From: Spirochaetales bacterium
GTDB taxonomy: Bacteria > Spirochaetota > Spirochaetia > Treponematales > Treponemataceae
DNA length: 32,362 nucleotides
Reading direction: 5' to 3'
NCBI GenBank assembly: GCA_003246765.1
Contig: QKDA01000034.1
Coordinates: forward strand, 1-32,362
This document shows positions 15,381 through 22,660 of the stretch, piece after piece (the first letter of the stretch is position 1; each line of letters begins with the position of its first letter). Position numbers and translations under genes: made by a program. The notes beneath the pieces were generated by a model. The model did no database searches. It was not told the DNA's origin and saw only the letters and a list, made by a program, of their open reading frames with translations.

Positions 15381-16490
15381 TTACGGGATGGGCGCAATCC
15401 GGTACGCGGTGCTCCGGCCCCCGGCCTCGCCTTTTTCGAGGAGTCCCGACGCCAGGAGGGCCGCAATGTCGCGCCCCGCGGTGTCCTGGGAGCATTTCGC
15501 CAGGCTTGCCCACTTGGAGCTCGTCATGTTCCCCTCGAAGCCGTCGAGCATGTGCTCCAGCATGTTTCTTTGTCGTTCATTGAGCATACACCGGTTCGCC
15601 CGCTCCCAGAAAATTGAACGCTCCCGAACCGACTTCAAGGCGTCTTCCGCCTGCGCAATCGCCGCGGAAAGCCGCTCCACGTACCAAACCAGCCATTCCG
15701 TGAGGTTTCCCCTCCCTTTTTGGGTTTCTTCCAGGAGTCGGTAGTAGTTTTTCCGGTCTTTTCGGATCTGGGCAGACATGCTGTAAGAGCGCGCCTCCCC
15801 CGGTTCTCCCCTGGCGAGGGCCATATCGGCGATCGCCCGGGCAATTCGGCCGTTTCCGTCCTCAAAGGGATGGATCGTCACGAAACGGAAATGGGCGAGG
15901 GCGCTGGTGATAACGGGGTCGTTCCGCGGGTCCCGGCTTTCAAACCACGCGAGAAAGGATTCAATTTCAGCGGGTATCCGCTCTGCCGGCGGCGCCTCGA
16001 AGTGTATTTTTTCCCGCCCCATGGATCCCGAAATGACGCGCATCCGGCCCTCGCGGTCATCCCTCCATTCCCCGGTCCGGATGCGGTTAATCCCCGACCT
16101 TCCCTCGGGGAACAGAAGCCGGTGCCATCGAAAAAGGCGTTCCTCCGTCAGGGCCTCCTCGGGGTTGGCTGCCGCGTCGAGGGTCATTTCGACTACCCCG
16201 TCCACGTACCGGTCCGCGGGCAGGAGGGCGCCTATATCAAGTCCCAGGTGCCGGGCCACCGATGACCGCACGTCCTCACGCCCGTAGTATTCGCCCTCGA
16301 TCTCCCCGGAGGCCTGAATTTCCGCGGTTACCGCCTCCAGGGCGGATTCCCTGGTTTTTTCCAGGCCGTAGAGCTCGAGCTGAGCCGAAAGCCGTCCCCG
16401 GGCCACCCGGATTCTGCGCAGCGGCTCCGCGATCTCCCCGTCATCCCAGGTAAAATGTGTCCATTTGTCCTGTTCCCAGATATAAGCCAT
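15381..16490 (-). CDS. Fic-family AMP-transferase (DUF4172-Fic-winged helix) with built-in inhibitory motif
   Basis: 369 residues from ATG 16490. The N-terminus MAYIWEQDKWTHFTWDD is the usual opening of the DUF4172 domain, which is why I chose this start over ATG 16538, whose extra 16 codons read across an operator. The inhibitory motif SxxxEG is at residues 61-66 (SGEIEG), so activity is probably kept off by the protein itself. The catalytic motif is HPFEDGNGRIAR (residues 207-218) with catalytic His207 and all usual residues. The C-terminal 70 residues form a winged helix (about residues 300-365). Family members transfer AMP from ATP to target proteins. Targets are unknown. The ATG has no ribosome site but TATACT lies 6 nt upstream. 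It may bind its own palindromic promoter; that part is inference. Confidence 0.9.
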   Translation of the reverse strand: MAYIWEQDKWTHFTWDDGEIAEPLRRIRVARGRLSAQLELYGLEKTRESALEAVTAEIQASGEIEGEYYGREDVRSSVARHLGLDIGALLPADRYVDGVVEMTLDAAANPEEALTEERLFRWHRLLFPEGRSGINRIRTGEWRDDREGRMRVISGSMGREKIHFEAPPAERIPAEIESFLAWFESRDPRNDPVITSALAHFRFVTIHPFEDGNGRIARAIADMALARGEPGEARSYSMSAQIRKDRKNYYRLLEETQKGRGNLTEWLVWYVERLSAAIAQAEDALKSVRERSIFWERANRCMLNERQRNMLEHMLDGFEGNMTSSKWASLAKCSQDTAGRDIAALLASGLLEKGEAGGRSTAYRIAPIP

Positions 16491-16496
16491 GGGAGC

Positions 16497-16525
16497 AGTA
16501 TACGCCGGCTGCGGAGAATATTCCA
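16497..16525 (-). promoter_or_regulatory. Putative fic promoter, spaced for leaderless mRNA
   Basis: On the minus strand TATACT (16502-16497) ends 6 nt before ATG 16490. TGGAAT (16525-16520) lies 17 bp upstream as a weak -35. The first palindrome covers the -35 and most of the spacer, the classical place for a repressor site. Confidence 0.4.
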
Positions 16526-16571
16526 GTATTCTCCGCATAATCTGCGGAGAATAACCCTCTTAATCTCCGCA
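16510..16571. promoter_or_regulatory. Double palindromic operator upstream of fic
   Basis: Four half-sites occur in alternating orientation: TGCGGAGAATA (16510-16520), TATTCTCCGCA (16527-16537), TGCGGAGAATA (16543-16553) and TAATCTCCGCA (16561-16571, one change). The first pair is a perfect 11-bp palindrome with a 6-bp spacer. The second has a 7-bp spacer. The two dyads are about 33 bp apart, roughly three helical turns. It fills the gap between the NusG-II gene stop and the fic start. Confidence 0.75.
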
Positions 16572-16582
16572 TCCGCCCCTGC

Positions 16583-16969
16583 TTAGTAGACGATGGCGTC
16601 CAGTCCGCCGTCCGCATCCGGGTCTCCGGCTACGCGGATCATGATCTCGTTCGGCAGGCAGGCGCTCCATTCCCCCTTTCGGGAGATTCCCGGGGCGGCA
16701 ACGCAGGTTTGGTTGGGGCAGGGGGATTCGATGATGTGGGCTTCGCCGTCGTGAATCTCCACCAAGGTTTCTCCCAGGGGGCCTTTCACGCTGACGGTGC
16801 GGTCGGTGTCTAGGCCGTATACCCACCTTCCCCCGGGAGCCTCGATCTCCAGGTGAACCGAGGCCGCGCGGCCTCCGTAGACCGCGAAACCCGCCGCGGC
16901 TGCGGCCGCGGCGGCAAGGACGATGATGGGAACGTCAAAAACCTTAAGGCCGAAAGAGGGTCTCCTCAT
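16583..16969 (-). CDS. NusG-domain-II membrane-anchored protein
   Basis: 128 residues from ATG 16969. This start overlaps the stop of the serine acetyltransferase gene in an ATGA arrangement, so translation is coupled. A hydrophobic, Ala-rich segment (about residues 9-31, [24 protein letters not shown]) anchors the protein. The rest is a small beta domain with the signature [16 protein letters not shown]...[10 protein letters not shown], typical of the stand-alone NusG-domain-II family. Two or three conserved cysteines sit in the motif. The family has no well-defined biochemical role; it is common in spirochaetes and Firmicutes, often near FMN-binding or redox genes. Here it closes a three-gene unit. 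Function is unknown. Confidence 0.8.
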   Translation of the reverse strand: MRRPSFGLKVFDVPIIVLAAAAAAAAGFAVYGGRAASVHLEIEAPGGRWVYGLDTDRTVSVKGPLGETLVEIHDGEAHIIESPCPNQTCVAAPGISRKGEWSACLPNEIMIRVAGDPDADGGLDAIVY

Positions 16970-17823
16970 TGGGTCACATTGTAGATCCGGCTGCCCGGGG
17001 GAACTGACTCGGTTATCCAGGTGTTGCCCCCGATCACCGACCCTTCCCCTATGACCGTTTCTCCCCCGAGAATCGTCGCCCCCGCGTAGATCGTCACCCC
17101 GTTCTCGATCGTGGGATGCCTTTTCTTGTCCGCCATGACCTTTTTGACGCTCAGGGCGCCCAGGGTCACGCCCTGGTATATCTTCACCCTTGACCCGATC
17201 ACGCAGGTTTCCCCGATGACCACCCCGGTCCCGTGATCGATAAAGCATTCCTCCCCGATAGAGGCCCCGGGGTGAATATCGATGCCCGTGCGGCCGTGAA
17301 TGTACTCGCTCATGATCCTGGGGATGATGGGGACCCCCTTTTTATGGAGGAAATGGGCGATGCGGTGCACCAGCAGGGCCGAGAGGCCGGGGTAGGAGAG
17401 GAGCACCTCCTCGGCGCTTCTTGCCGCGGGGTCGCCCTCCAGGGCTGCCTTCGCGTCGGAGAACAGTATCCTGCGGATTTCTGGAATCTCCTCGATCAGG
17501 GCAAGCACGATCTGTTCGGCGTACTTGTAGCAGCCCGTTCCCTCACGGTTGGCGATCATGCAGATATAGGTGATCGACTTCGTCACCTCGATCGAGAGGT
17601 TTCTCACGACCCGGTGAACCCTCTCCCCGGTGGCGAAGCGCAGGGTATGCCGGTCAAGGTTGAAATCTTCCCTAAATCCGGGAAAGATGATGTTCTCGAG
17701 GTCTTCCAGGACGGAGACGACGCTTTCCCGGTTCGGGAAATTCTGCACGTCCGCGAGGTTGATGCCTCCCTGGCTGTCGTAACTGTCGAGGATTCTCTCG
17801 ATGCTCTCGTCAAGGCTGCTCAT
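16966..17823 (-). CDS. cysE: Serine O-acetyltransferase (EpsC-type)
   Basis: 285 residues. It transfers acetyl from acetyl-CoA to serine, giving O-acetylserine for cysteine synthesis. The N-terminal 170 residues are helical. The left-handed beta-helix of hexapeptide repeats begins at about residue 180 with [30 protein letters not shown] and continues through [21 protein letters not shown]. The Asp/His pairs in DIHPGA and IDHGTG are those used for catalysis. The long N-terminal region puts it with the EpsC type rather than enterobacterial CysE. The start overlaps the patatin gene by 14 bp, and its stop overlaps the NusG-II gene. No cysteine synthase gene is next to it. Confidence 0.92.
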   Translation of the reverse strand: MSSLDESIERILDSYDSQGGINLADVQNFPNRESVVSVLEDLENIIFPGFREDFNLDRHTLRFATGERVHRVVRNLSIEVTKSITYICMIANREGTGCYKYAEQIVLALIEEIPEIRRILFSDAKAALEGDPAARSAEEVLLSYPGLSALLVHRIAHFLHKKGVPIIPRIMSEYIHGRTGIDIHPGASIGEECFIDHGTGVVIGETCVIGSRVKIYQGVTLGALSVKKVMADKKRHPTIENGVTIYAGATILGGETVIGEGSVIGGNTWITESVPPGSRIYNVTQ

Positions 17824-18718
17824 GGTTAAGTCCTTTGCGTTCCTTCCGGGCCATTACGGCGCGGTTTATAATGCCCGCGGCTCCTCGGGCGAAAAATGCT
17901 TCCAGATAGTCGCGGTTTTCCATCATCCGCCTGTAACCGAAGCGAATTTGCTCTTCCGGGCGGGCGAAGTCGAAGACCCCCCGGTCGTTGTCCATATTGA
18001 CGGAGGCGGTGGGCACGTCTGCGGGTTCGGGCTTTCTCCCGTTCACCGCGCAGTCCAGGGACCGCATCACCACGTCGAAGGAGGTTCGCAGGGTATCCTT
18101 GCCTACCTCGGAGAAGTTACCGAGATACACCGCCAGCACGTTTCGTATCCCCCGGGCCCTGGGTATCCACACGGGGGTATTGTGGCACAGGTATCCGTCC
18201 GCCAACAGCATGCCGTCTACCCTAAAGGGGGAAAAAACCCCCGGAAAGGAGCTTGAGGCCCGTATGGCGTCCGCTATGAGCCCCCTGGCGGGGACTACTT
18301 CGCTTCCGTTGGTCAGGTCCGTGGCGTTGCACGCGAAGGGAATCGCGGTTTCTTCAAAGCTTTTCCCCTTGGTGAGCTCCACGAGAAGCTTATAAAGCTT
18401 CGCCCCGGAGTCGATTCCGTCTTCCCCAAAGAGATTCCGGATGCCGTGCCCGATCCGGTAGAGCCTGCTGAAGGGCATCCAGGGCATAAAGTCGTCTCCC
18501 TCGGAAAGACATCGGGTCACGTCGAAGGAATCGCCGAACCACTCCTTCATGGCGGCAACGGACATGCCTGAGGCATAGAGCCCACCCACAATGGCTCCCA
18601 TGGAGCATCCGGCAATCATGTCGGGCCGGGGGGAGCCGATTTCTTCCAGCGCCTGGAGGGCCCCTATGTGCGCGAGCCCCCGGGCGCCTCCGCCCGAAAG
18701 TACGAGTGCCCATTTCAT
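17810..18718 (-). CDS. Patatin-like phospholipase
   Basis: 302 residues. All patatin motifs are present: oxyanion hole GGGARG (residues 9-14), nucleophile elbow GCSMG with Ser39, and the dyad aspartate in LLADGYL (Asp174). Family members hydrolyse acyl chains from lipids. No signal peptide is seen, so it should act in the cytosol or at the inner membrane face, like the RssA group of short patatins. The gene leads a unit with cysE and the NusG-II gene, overlapping cysE by 14 bp. ATG 18718 has no ribosome site; a -10-like TATATT ends 6 nt before it. Confidence 0.92.
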   Translation of the reverse strand: MKWALVLSGGGARGLAHIGALQALEEIGSPRPDMIAGCSMGAIVGGLYASGMSVAAMKEWFGDSFDVTRCLSEGDDFMPWMPFSRLYRIGHGIRNLFGEDGIDSGAKLYKLLVELTKGKSFEETAIPFACNATDLTNGSEVVPARGLIADAIRASSSFPGVFSPFRVDGMLLADGYLCHNTPVWIPRARGIRNVLAVYLGNFSEVGKDTLRTSFDVVMRSLDCAVNGRKPEPADVPTASVNMDNDRGVFDFARPEEQIRFGYRRMMENRDYLEAFFARGAAGIINRAVMARKERKGLNHEQP

Positions 18719-18724
18719 GCTATC

Positions 18725-18730
18725 AATATA
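18725..18730 (-). promoter_or_regulatory. Putative -10 box of the patatin-cysE unit, spaced for leaderless mRNA
   Basis: TATATT on the minus strand ends 6 nt before ATG 18718. No convincing -35 is seen. There is no ribosome site. Confidence 0.3.
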
Positions 18731-18789
18731 GCCATAGCCCGGCGGTTGTACCAGAGCAAAAAAAACGTTCCGCGAGGCTTATGTGTCCC

Positions 18790-18818
18790 TTGACAAAACG
18801 GAGGGGGTCTGTTATTTT
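18790..18818 (+). promoter_or_regulatory. Promoter of the tRNA-Thr - rpmG - secE - nusG unit
   Basis: TTGACA (18790-18795, perfect), 17-bp spacer, TATTTT (18813-18818). Transcription would start near 18825, about 30 nt before tRNA-Thr. Confidence 0.75.
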
Positions 18819-18856
18819 AGGCGAGCATCTTCGAGAGCCGTCGCGCTCCGTGTTAT

Positions 18857-18929
18857 GCTCCTGTAGCTCAGTCGGCAGAGCGCAACCATGGTAAGGTTGA
18901 GGTCAGCGGTTCGATCCCGCTCGGGAGCT
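18857..18929 (+). tRNA. tRNA-Thr (anticodon GGT)
   Basis: A 73-nt cloverleaf. The acceptor stem GCTCCTG pairs with CGGGAGC (one G-T pair); discriminator T at 18929. D-stem GCTC/GAGC, anticodon stem CAACC/GGTTG with loop ATGGTAA, so the anticodon is GGT. T-arm AGCGG/CCGCT with loop TTCGATC. The CCA end is not encoded. Confidence 0.95.
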
Positions 18930-18992
18930 CTATAATCCTTGAAGCCCGCCTGGCGCGCGCTTACGGGTTTTCCACTATATAAGGGGAACGTT

Positions 18993-19163
18993 ATGGCCAA
19001 GAAAACAGCGGTTGAACTCATCGCGCTCCAGTGCAGCGAATGCAAGCGCAAGAATTATACCACTAAGAAGAACCGGAAGAACATGCAGGGCAAGCTTGAA
19101 CTCAACAAGTACTGTCCTTTTGACCGAAAGCATACGCTTCACAAGGAAACCAAGGTCAAGTAA
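18993..19163 (+). CDS. rpmG: 50S ribosomal protein L33
   Basis: 56 residues starting [20 protein letters not shown], with CxxC (residues 14-17) and a second Cys in [13 protein letters not shown]. This is close to the zinc-ribbon form of L33; the second half has one Cys (YCPFDRKH) where the full zinc type has CxxC, so zinc binding may be lost. ATG 18993 has AAGGGGAA upstream. The in-frame ATG at 18939 has no ribosome site and lies just after the tRNA, so I reject it. The gene lies between tRNA-Thr and tRNA-Trp, the usual treponemal layout. Confidence 0.95.
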   Translation: MAKKTAVELIALQCSECKRKNYTTKKNRKNMQGKLELNKYCPFDRKHTLHKETKVK

Positions 19164-19178
19164 TCCGTTCTTGAACGA

Positions 19179-19210
19179 AGCTTCCGGCTGCGCCGGAAGC
19201 TCTTTGGTCT
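19179..19210 (+). terminator. Hairpin after rpmG, possible partial terminator
   Basis: A perfect 10-bp stem, AGCTTCCGGC (19179-19188) and GCCGGAAGCT (19192-19201), with a 3-nt loop, followed by a weak T-rich tail (CTTTGGTCTTT). A second stem (19230-19252, CGCGAGGCCC/GGGTTTCGCG) follows without T-run. It may set the level of transcript reaching tRNA-Trp and secE, or serve in processing. Confidence 0.5.
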
Positions 19211-19297
19211 TTATGGGCCGTGTGCCCGTCGCGAGGCCCTTTGGGTTTCGCGGGGATAGTCAAGGGGTTTCTGGTCAGGAGACTTCTTGATTCTCCT

Positions 19298-19370
19298 AGG
19301 TCAGTAGCTCTAATGGTAGAGCGTCGGTCTCCAAAACCGAATGTTGCGGGTTCGAGTCCTGCCTGGCCTG
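19298..19370 (+). tRNA. tRNA-Trp (anticodon CCA)
   Basis: A 73-nt cloverleaf. The acceptor AGGTCAG pairs with CTGGCCT; discriminator G at 19370. D-stem GCTC/GAGC, anticodon stem TCGGT/ACCGA with loop CTCCAAA, giving CCA. T-arm GCGGG/CCTGC with loop TTCGAGT. CCA is not encoded. tRNA-Trp directly before secE is a common bacterial arrangement. Confidence 0.96.
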
Positions 19371-19435
19371 TATATCGCGGCGCTGTCCCGGTGACGATCC
19401 GCGATTTCGAAATCTGTCAATGAATGGGGATAGTC

Positions 19436-19615
19436 ATGTCGAAAATCGTCCAATTTTTCAAGGAAAGCGTCGCCGAGCTCCGCAAGGTTGTATGGCCGAC
19501 CCGCGATGACGTGATTTCTTCCGTTAAGGTCGTTGCCGTATCCACCGTTATCATCGCTGCCGTTCTCGGGGTTCTCGACGCCGTTCTCGTCGCCGGGATC
19601 AATCTCGTTTTCTAG
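19436..19615 (+). CDS. secE: Preprotein translocase subunit SecE
   Basis: 59 residues from ATG 19436. It is a single-span SecE: an amphipathic N-terminal part with the family phrase FFKESVAELRKVVWPTRDDV (residues 7-26), then one membrane helix (VVAVSTVIIAAVLGVLDAVL). It clamps SecY in the protein-export channel. ATG 19436 has GGGGA at 5 nt and is preferred over ATG 19424, which lacks a ribosome site. nusG follows after 9 nt. Confidence 0.95.
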   Translation: MSKIVQFFKESVAELRKVVWPTRDDVISSVKVVAVSTVIIAAVLGVLDAVLVAGINLVF

Positions 19616-19624
19616 GCGGAGCCG

Positions 19625-20182
19625 ATGGCAAAAGGCTGGTACATCCTTCATACCTATTCCGGGTATGAGAACAAGATCGAAAAGACCATTCGTTCCCTCA
19701 TCGACACCGGCGATATTTCCGCCGAGGTGGTTACCGATATCAAGGTGCCCGTGGAGGAAGTAGTCGAGATCAAGGACGGGAAGAAGCGGAACGTCACGAA
19801 GAAGTTCCTTCCCGGCTATATTCTCATCGAGATGGACCTGCCCGATCTGGGGTGGAAGATAACCTGCTCCGCGATCCGCAAGATACAGGGCGTTACCGGT
19901 TTCGTCGGTACCCCGGGCAACATGAAGCCCCAGCCCATCAGCCAGGACGAGGCCAAGTCCATCCTTCAGAAGACCGGCGAGATCAAGGGCGAGAAGGCTC
20001 CCCGGGTCAAGCAGAACTTCGCGGTGGGCGAGACGGTCAAGATTATCGACGGTCCCTTCGATTCGTTCACGGGTGCCATTGAGGAAGTCAACCTGGAGCG
20101 CAACAAGCTGCGCGTCATGGTAGGCATTTTCGGCCGGGCTACTCCGGTCGAAGTGGATCTCTTACAGGTAGAAAAGATCTAG
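19625..20182 (+). CDS. nusG: Transcription termination/antitermination factor NusG
   Basis: 185 residues. The N-terminal NGN domain (GWYILHTYSGYENKIEKTI...) contacts RNA polymerase. The C-terminal KOW domain (FAVGETVKIIDGPFDSFTGAIEEV near residue 132 onward) contacts Rho or ribosomal protein S10. Length and motifs are normal. It follows secE by 9 nt. A clear intrinsic terminator lies 14 nt after its stop, so part of the transcription ends here and does not reach rplK. Confidence 0.97.
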   Translation: MAKGWYILHTYSGYENKIEKTIRSLIDTGDISAEVVTDIKVPVEEVVEIKDGKKRNVTKKFLPGYILIEMDLPDLGWKITCSAIRKIQGVTGFVGTPGNMKPQPISQDEAKSILQKTGEIKGEKAPRVKQNFAVGETVKIIDGPFDSFTGAIEEVNLERNKLRVMVGIFGRATPVEVDLLQVEKI

Positions 20183-20195
20183 CGTGTCAGACAGG

Positions 20196-20225
20196 GCGTT
20201 TTGCCGGAATGGCGAAACGCTTTTT
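20196..20225 (+). terminator. Intrinsic terminator between nusG and rplK
   Basis: GCGTTTTGCC (20196-20205) pairs with GGCGAAACGC (20211-20220), with one G-T pair and a 5-nt loop, followed by TTTTT (20221-20225). Confidence 0.8.
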
Positions 20226-20234
20226 GTTCTTACA

Positions 20235-20345
20235 TATGGGAGAGGTTGAAAACCGGAGGTTTTCAACTTGGAGAATCCGTGGCTTCGCCCCGAATTCTCC
20301 AGGCTGAGTATTCGGTTGGATCAAATCCGAACGTCGTTCGGGGGC
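20235..20345 (+). promoter_or_regulatory. Structured leader of the rplK-rplA-rplJ genes
   Basis: At least three hairpins lie between the terminator and rplK: GTTGAAAAC/GTTTTCAAC (20245-20267), GGAGAAT/ATTCTCC (20270-20300) enclosing a GC-rich part, and CCGAA/TTCGG near 20326-20341. In many bacteria L1 binds the leader of the L11 operon and shuts off its translation; this would be the place for such a site, but I cannot show the L1-binding sequence. No convincing promoter is seen here. Confidence 0.45.
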
Positions 20346-20372
20346 CTCGTTAACACCACATAGGAGAAATCT

Positions 20373-20804
20373 ATGGCAAAGAAAAAGATCACAGCCATGA
20401 TCAAGCTTCAGTGCCCGGCTGGAAAGGCAACCCCTGCCCCTCCCGTCGGTCCCGCGCTTGGTCCCCACGGCGTGAGCGCGCCCCAGTTCGTCACCCAGTT
20501 CAACGACAAGACGAAGGGCATGGAACCCGGGCTCATCATCCCGGTCGTCATCACCGTCTATTCGGACAAGACCTTCACCTTCATCCTGAAGACCCCGCCC
20601 GCGTCGGTCCTCATCAAGAAGGCCTGCAATATCCAGAAGGGTTCCGCGAAGCCCCATACGGACAAGGTCGCGGTACTGTCCAAGGCCAAGCTCGAGGAAA
20701 TCGCGAAGACCAAGATGCCCGACATCAACGCGAACGACATCGAGGCCGCGAAAAATATCATCGCCGGTACTGCCCGCAGTATGGGCGTAGAGGTGGAGCG
20801 ATAA
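20373..20804 (+). CDS. rplK: 50S ribosomal protein L11
   Basis: 143 residues, full length. The N-terminal domain has [23 protein letters not shown], the proline-rich stretch that contacts elongation factors and thiostrepton-type drugs. The C-terminal domain ([29 protein letters not shown]) binds the GTPase-associated region of 23S rRNA. The start follows AGGAG. rplA begins 1 nt after the stop. Confidence 0.98.
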   Translation: MAKKKITAMIKLQCPAGKATPAPPVGPALGPHGVSAPQFVTQFNDKTKGMEPGLIIPVVITVYSDKTFTFILKTPPASVLIKKACNIQKGSAKPHTDKVAVLSKAKLEEIAKTKMPDINANDIEAAKNIIAGTARSMGVEVER

Positions 20805-20805
20805 C

Positions 20806-21486
20806 ATGAAGCACGGAAAGAAATATCGCGAGGCCCTCGCCAAATACGACACCGCCGCCGTTTATGCCCTTCCCAAGGCCATCGATCTCGTGAAGGAGCT
20901 CAAGTTCGCCAAGTTCGACGAAACCGTCGAGATTCACGTGAACCTCAAGCTCGGCAAGAGCCAGACCGTCCGCGACACCGTCGTTCTTCCCCACCAGTTC
21001 AGGGGCGAGAAGAAGGTGCTGGTATTCTGCAAGGAAGACCGCGTCCAGGAAGCCCTTTCCGCCGGAGCCGCCTTCGCGGGCGCCGACGAGTACATCGAGA
21101 AGGTGAAGGGCGGCTGGCTCGACTTCGACATCGCCGTGGCTACCCCGGACATGATGAAGGACGTCGGACGCCTCGGTATGGTGCTCGGCCGCAAGGGCCT
21201 TATGCCCAATCCCAAGACCGGTACCGTCACCAACGACATCGTCGCCGCCATCAACGAGCTCAAGAAGGGCCGCGTTGAGTTCCGCGCCGACAAGACCGGC
21301 GTCATTCACCTCGCGGTGGGCAAGGTTTCCATGGACGGCGCGAAAATCGTCGAGAACATCGAAGCCTTCCTCGTGGAGATGAACCGCAAGAAGCCTTCCG
21401 ACGCCAAGATGGACTTCGTTCAGTCCGTTTCCGTGAGCTCCACCATGGGCCCCGGCGTCTGGGTGGACTACAAGGTAGGAGAGTAA
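20806..21486 (+). CDS. rplA: 50S ribosomal protein L1
   Basis: 226 residues, normal length. The signature GRKGLMPNPKTGTVT is present near residue 127. It builds the L1 stalk that moves the E-site tRNA, and in many bacteria represses its own operon by binding the rplK leader. It is 1 nt behind rplK and 3 nt before rplJ, so these three genes form a tight unit. Confidence 0.98.
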   Translation: MKHGKKYREALAKYDTAAVYALPKAIDLVKELKFAKFDETVEIHVNLKLGKSQTVRDTVVLPHQFRGEKKVLVFCKEDRVQEALSAGAAFAGADEYIEKVKGGWLDFDIAVATPDMMKDVGRLGMVLGRKGLMPNPKTGTVTNDIVAAINELKKGRVEFRADKTGVIHLAVGKVSMDGAKIVENIEAFLVEMNRKKPSDAKMDFVQSVSVSSTMGPGVWVDYKVGE

Positions 21487-21489
21487 ACC

Positions 21490-21996
21490 ATGGCTATCAA
21501 GGCAAAGAAACTCCAGCCCGCCAAGACCCAGGCCATCGCCGACGTGAAGGACCTGATCGGCGGCGTGAACGACTACATCTTCACCGAATACCGCGGCCTC
21601 ACCGTGGAGCAGATCACCGCCCTCCGCGGCCAGCTCCGCGCCAAGGGAGCGACCTACAAGGTAGTGAAGAACAACTTCGCCCGCATCGCGTTCGAGCAGC
21701 TCGAGAAGGCGGACGTTTCCAACTATCTCGTGGGCCCCACCGCGGTCGCCCTGGCTTCCACGGAGGCCAACTCCATCGCCAAGGTCCTTTTCGACTTCGC
21801 GAAGGAGACCCCCGCCCTGGTGATAAAGGGCGCCCTGATCGACGGCGAGATCTACGATGCCGCCAAGATCGAGGCGTTCTCCAAGCTCCCGGGCAAGCTC
21901 GAGCTCATCTCGATGCTCATGTCCGCCATGCAGGCGACCACGTCCAAGCTGGCGCGCACCCTGCAGGCAGTGGCCGACAAGAAGGCCGAAGCGTAA
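21490..21996 (+). CDS. rplJ: 50S ribosomal protein L10
   Basis: 168 residues. The N-terminal rRNA-binding domain (YIFTEYRGLTVEQITALRGQLR, then VVKNNFARIAF) is clear, and the C-terminal helix that carries L7/L12 dimers is present (ELISMLMSAMQATTSKLARTLQAVADKKAEA). The usual L10 leader cannot lie in front, because only 3 nt separate it from rplA. An unusually long structured spacer lies after it, before rplL. Confidence 0.97.
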   Translation: MAIKAKKLQPAKTQAIADVKDLIGGVNDYIFTEYRGLTVEQITALRGQLRAKGATYKVVKNNFARIAFEQLEKADVSNYLVGPTAVALASTEANSIAKVLFDFAKETPALVIKGALIDGEIYDAAKIEAFSKLPGKLELISMLMSAMQATTSKLARTLQAVADKKAEA

Positions 21997-22165
21997 GAAG
22001 TCATGGCCCAGGCTTCAAGGACTGGCGGACGCGAAGCGGACGTCAGGACCGAGCTGTCGTCCTGGACATGCGATAAATAGCCGGATGCCGCCAGTATGGA
22101 CGGCGGCCGGCAACGCAGCCCCTTATGGGCCAGCGTGAAAGAACACCTTTTTAGGAGAAGATAAT
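21997..22165 (+). promoter_or_regulatory. 169-nt structured spacer between rplJ and rplL
   Basis: No reading frame here looks like a gene. Several hairpins can be drawn: CAGGAC/GTCCTG (22044-22064), GCCGCC/GGCGGC (22087-22107) and GCCC/GGGC (22118-22130). No T-run terminator and no clear promoter were seen. The spacer ends with AGGAG before the rplL ATG. It could tune the L12:L10 ratio, which must be about 4:1 to 6:1 in the ribosome; that is inference. Confidence 0.45.
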
Positions 22166-22546
22166 ATGGCAGCGCTTACCAACGAACAGATTCTGGACGC
22201 GATCGCGGAGATGACCGTCCTCGAGGTTTCCGAGCTCGTAAAGGCTATGGAAGAGAAATTCGGCGTGACCGCCGCGGCCCCCGTCGCCGTGATGGCCGGC
22301 GGAGCCGCCGCTCCCGCCGCCGAAGAGCAGACCGAATTCAACGTGACCCTCAAGGGCCTTTCCGCCGACGACAAGAAGATCGCCGTCATCAAGGAAGTGC
22401 GCACCGTTACCGGTCTCGGCCTGAAGGAAGCGAAGGACCTCGTCGAGGGCGCCCCGAAGCTCCTCAAGGAAGCCGTTTCCAAGGAAGAGGCCGCCAAGAT
22501 CAAGGACGCGATCACCGCTGCCGGCGGTATCGTCGAGATTGCCTGA
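22166..22546 (+). CDS. rplL: 50S ribosomal protein L7/L12
   Basis: 126 residues. N-terminal dimerisation helices ([31 protein letters not shown]), an Ala-rich hinge (about residues 36-54), and the C-terminal domain with [27 protein letters not shown] that recruits translation factors. TTTTTAGGAG gives a strong ribosome site. Two terminator-like hairpins follow it. Confidence 0.98.
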   Translation: MAALTNEQILDAIAEMTVLEVSELVKAMEEKFGVTAAAPVAVMAGGAAAPAAEEQTEFNVTLKGLSADDKKIAVIKEVRTVTGLGLKEAKDLVEGAPKLLKEAVSKEEAAKIKDAITAAGGIVEIA

Positions 22547-22556
22547 TCTTGACAGC

Positions 22557-22605
22557 GGAATCCGCCCCCTTACCGGGGCGGGTTCCCTATTTCTTATTTG
22601 ATTTT
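22557..22605 (+). terminator. First terminator-like hairpin between rplL and rpoB
   Basis: GGAATCCGCCCC (22557-22568) pairs with GGGGCGGGTTCC (22575-22586), one G-T pair, 6-nt loop, followed by a T-rich but interrupted tail ending in TTTTT at 22602-22606. It is comparable in place to the rplL-rpoB attenuator of E. coli. Confidence 0.6.
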
Positions 22606-22611
22606 TCCCGC

Positions 22612-22644
22612 AAGGTTCCGGCGGTTTTCCGCGGGGGCCTTTTT
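22612..22644 (+). terminator. Second terminator-like hairpin between rplL and rpoB
   Basis: AAGGTTCCGGCGG (22612-22624) pairs with CCGCGGGGGCCTT (22629-22641), allowing two G-T pairs and one mismatch, with a TTTT loop and TTTTT at 22640-22644. Confidence 0.6.
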
Positions 22645-22660
22645 GTAGTCTATGGATGTT

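Noticed and set aside
16510-16537. The 11-bp palindrome before fic as an intrinsic terminator
   Set aside because: No T-run follows on either strand, and a second copy of the dyad follows at helical spacing, which fits a protein-binding site better.
16491-16538. Start of Fic at ATG 16538 (385 residues)
   Set aside because: The extra residues do not belong to the DUF4172 domain, which begins at MAYIW, and they would be encoded by the operator palindrome.
22549-22554. TTGACA right after the rplL stop as a promoter
   Set aside because: There is no -10 at 16-18 bp, and the following bases form the first terminator stem.
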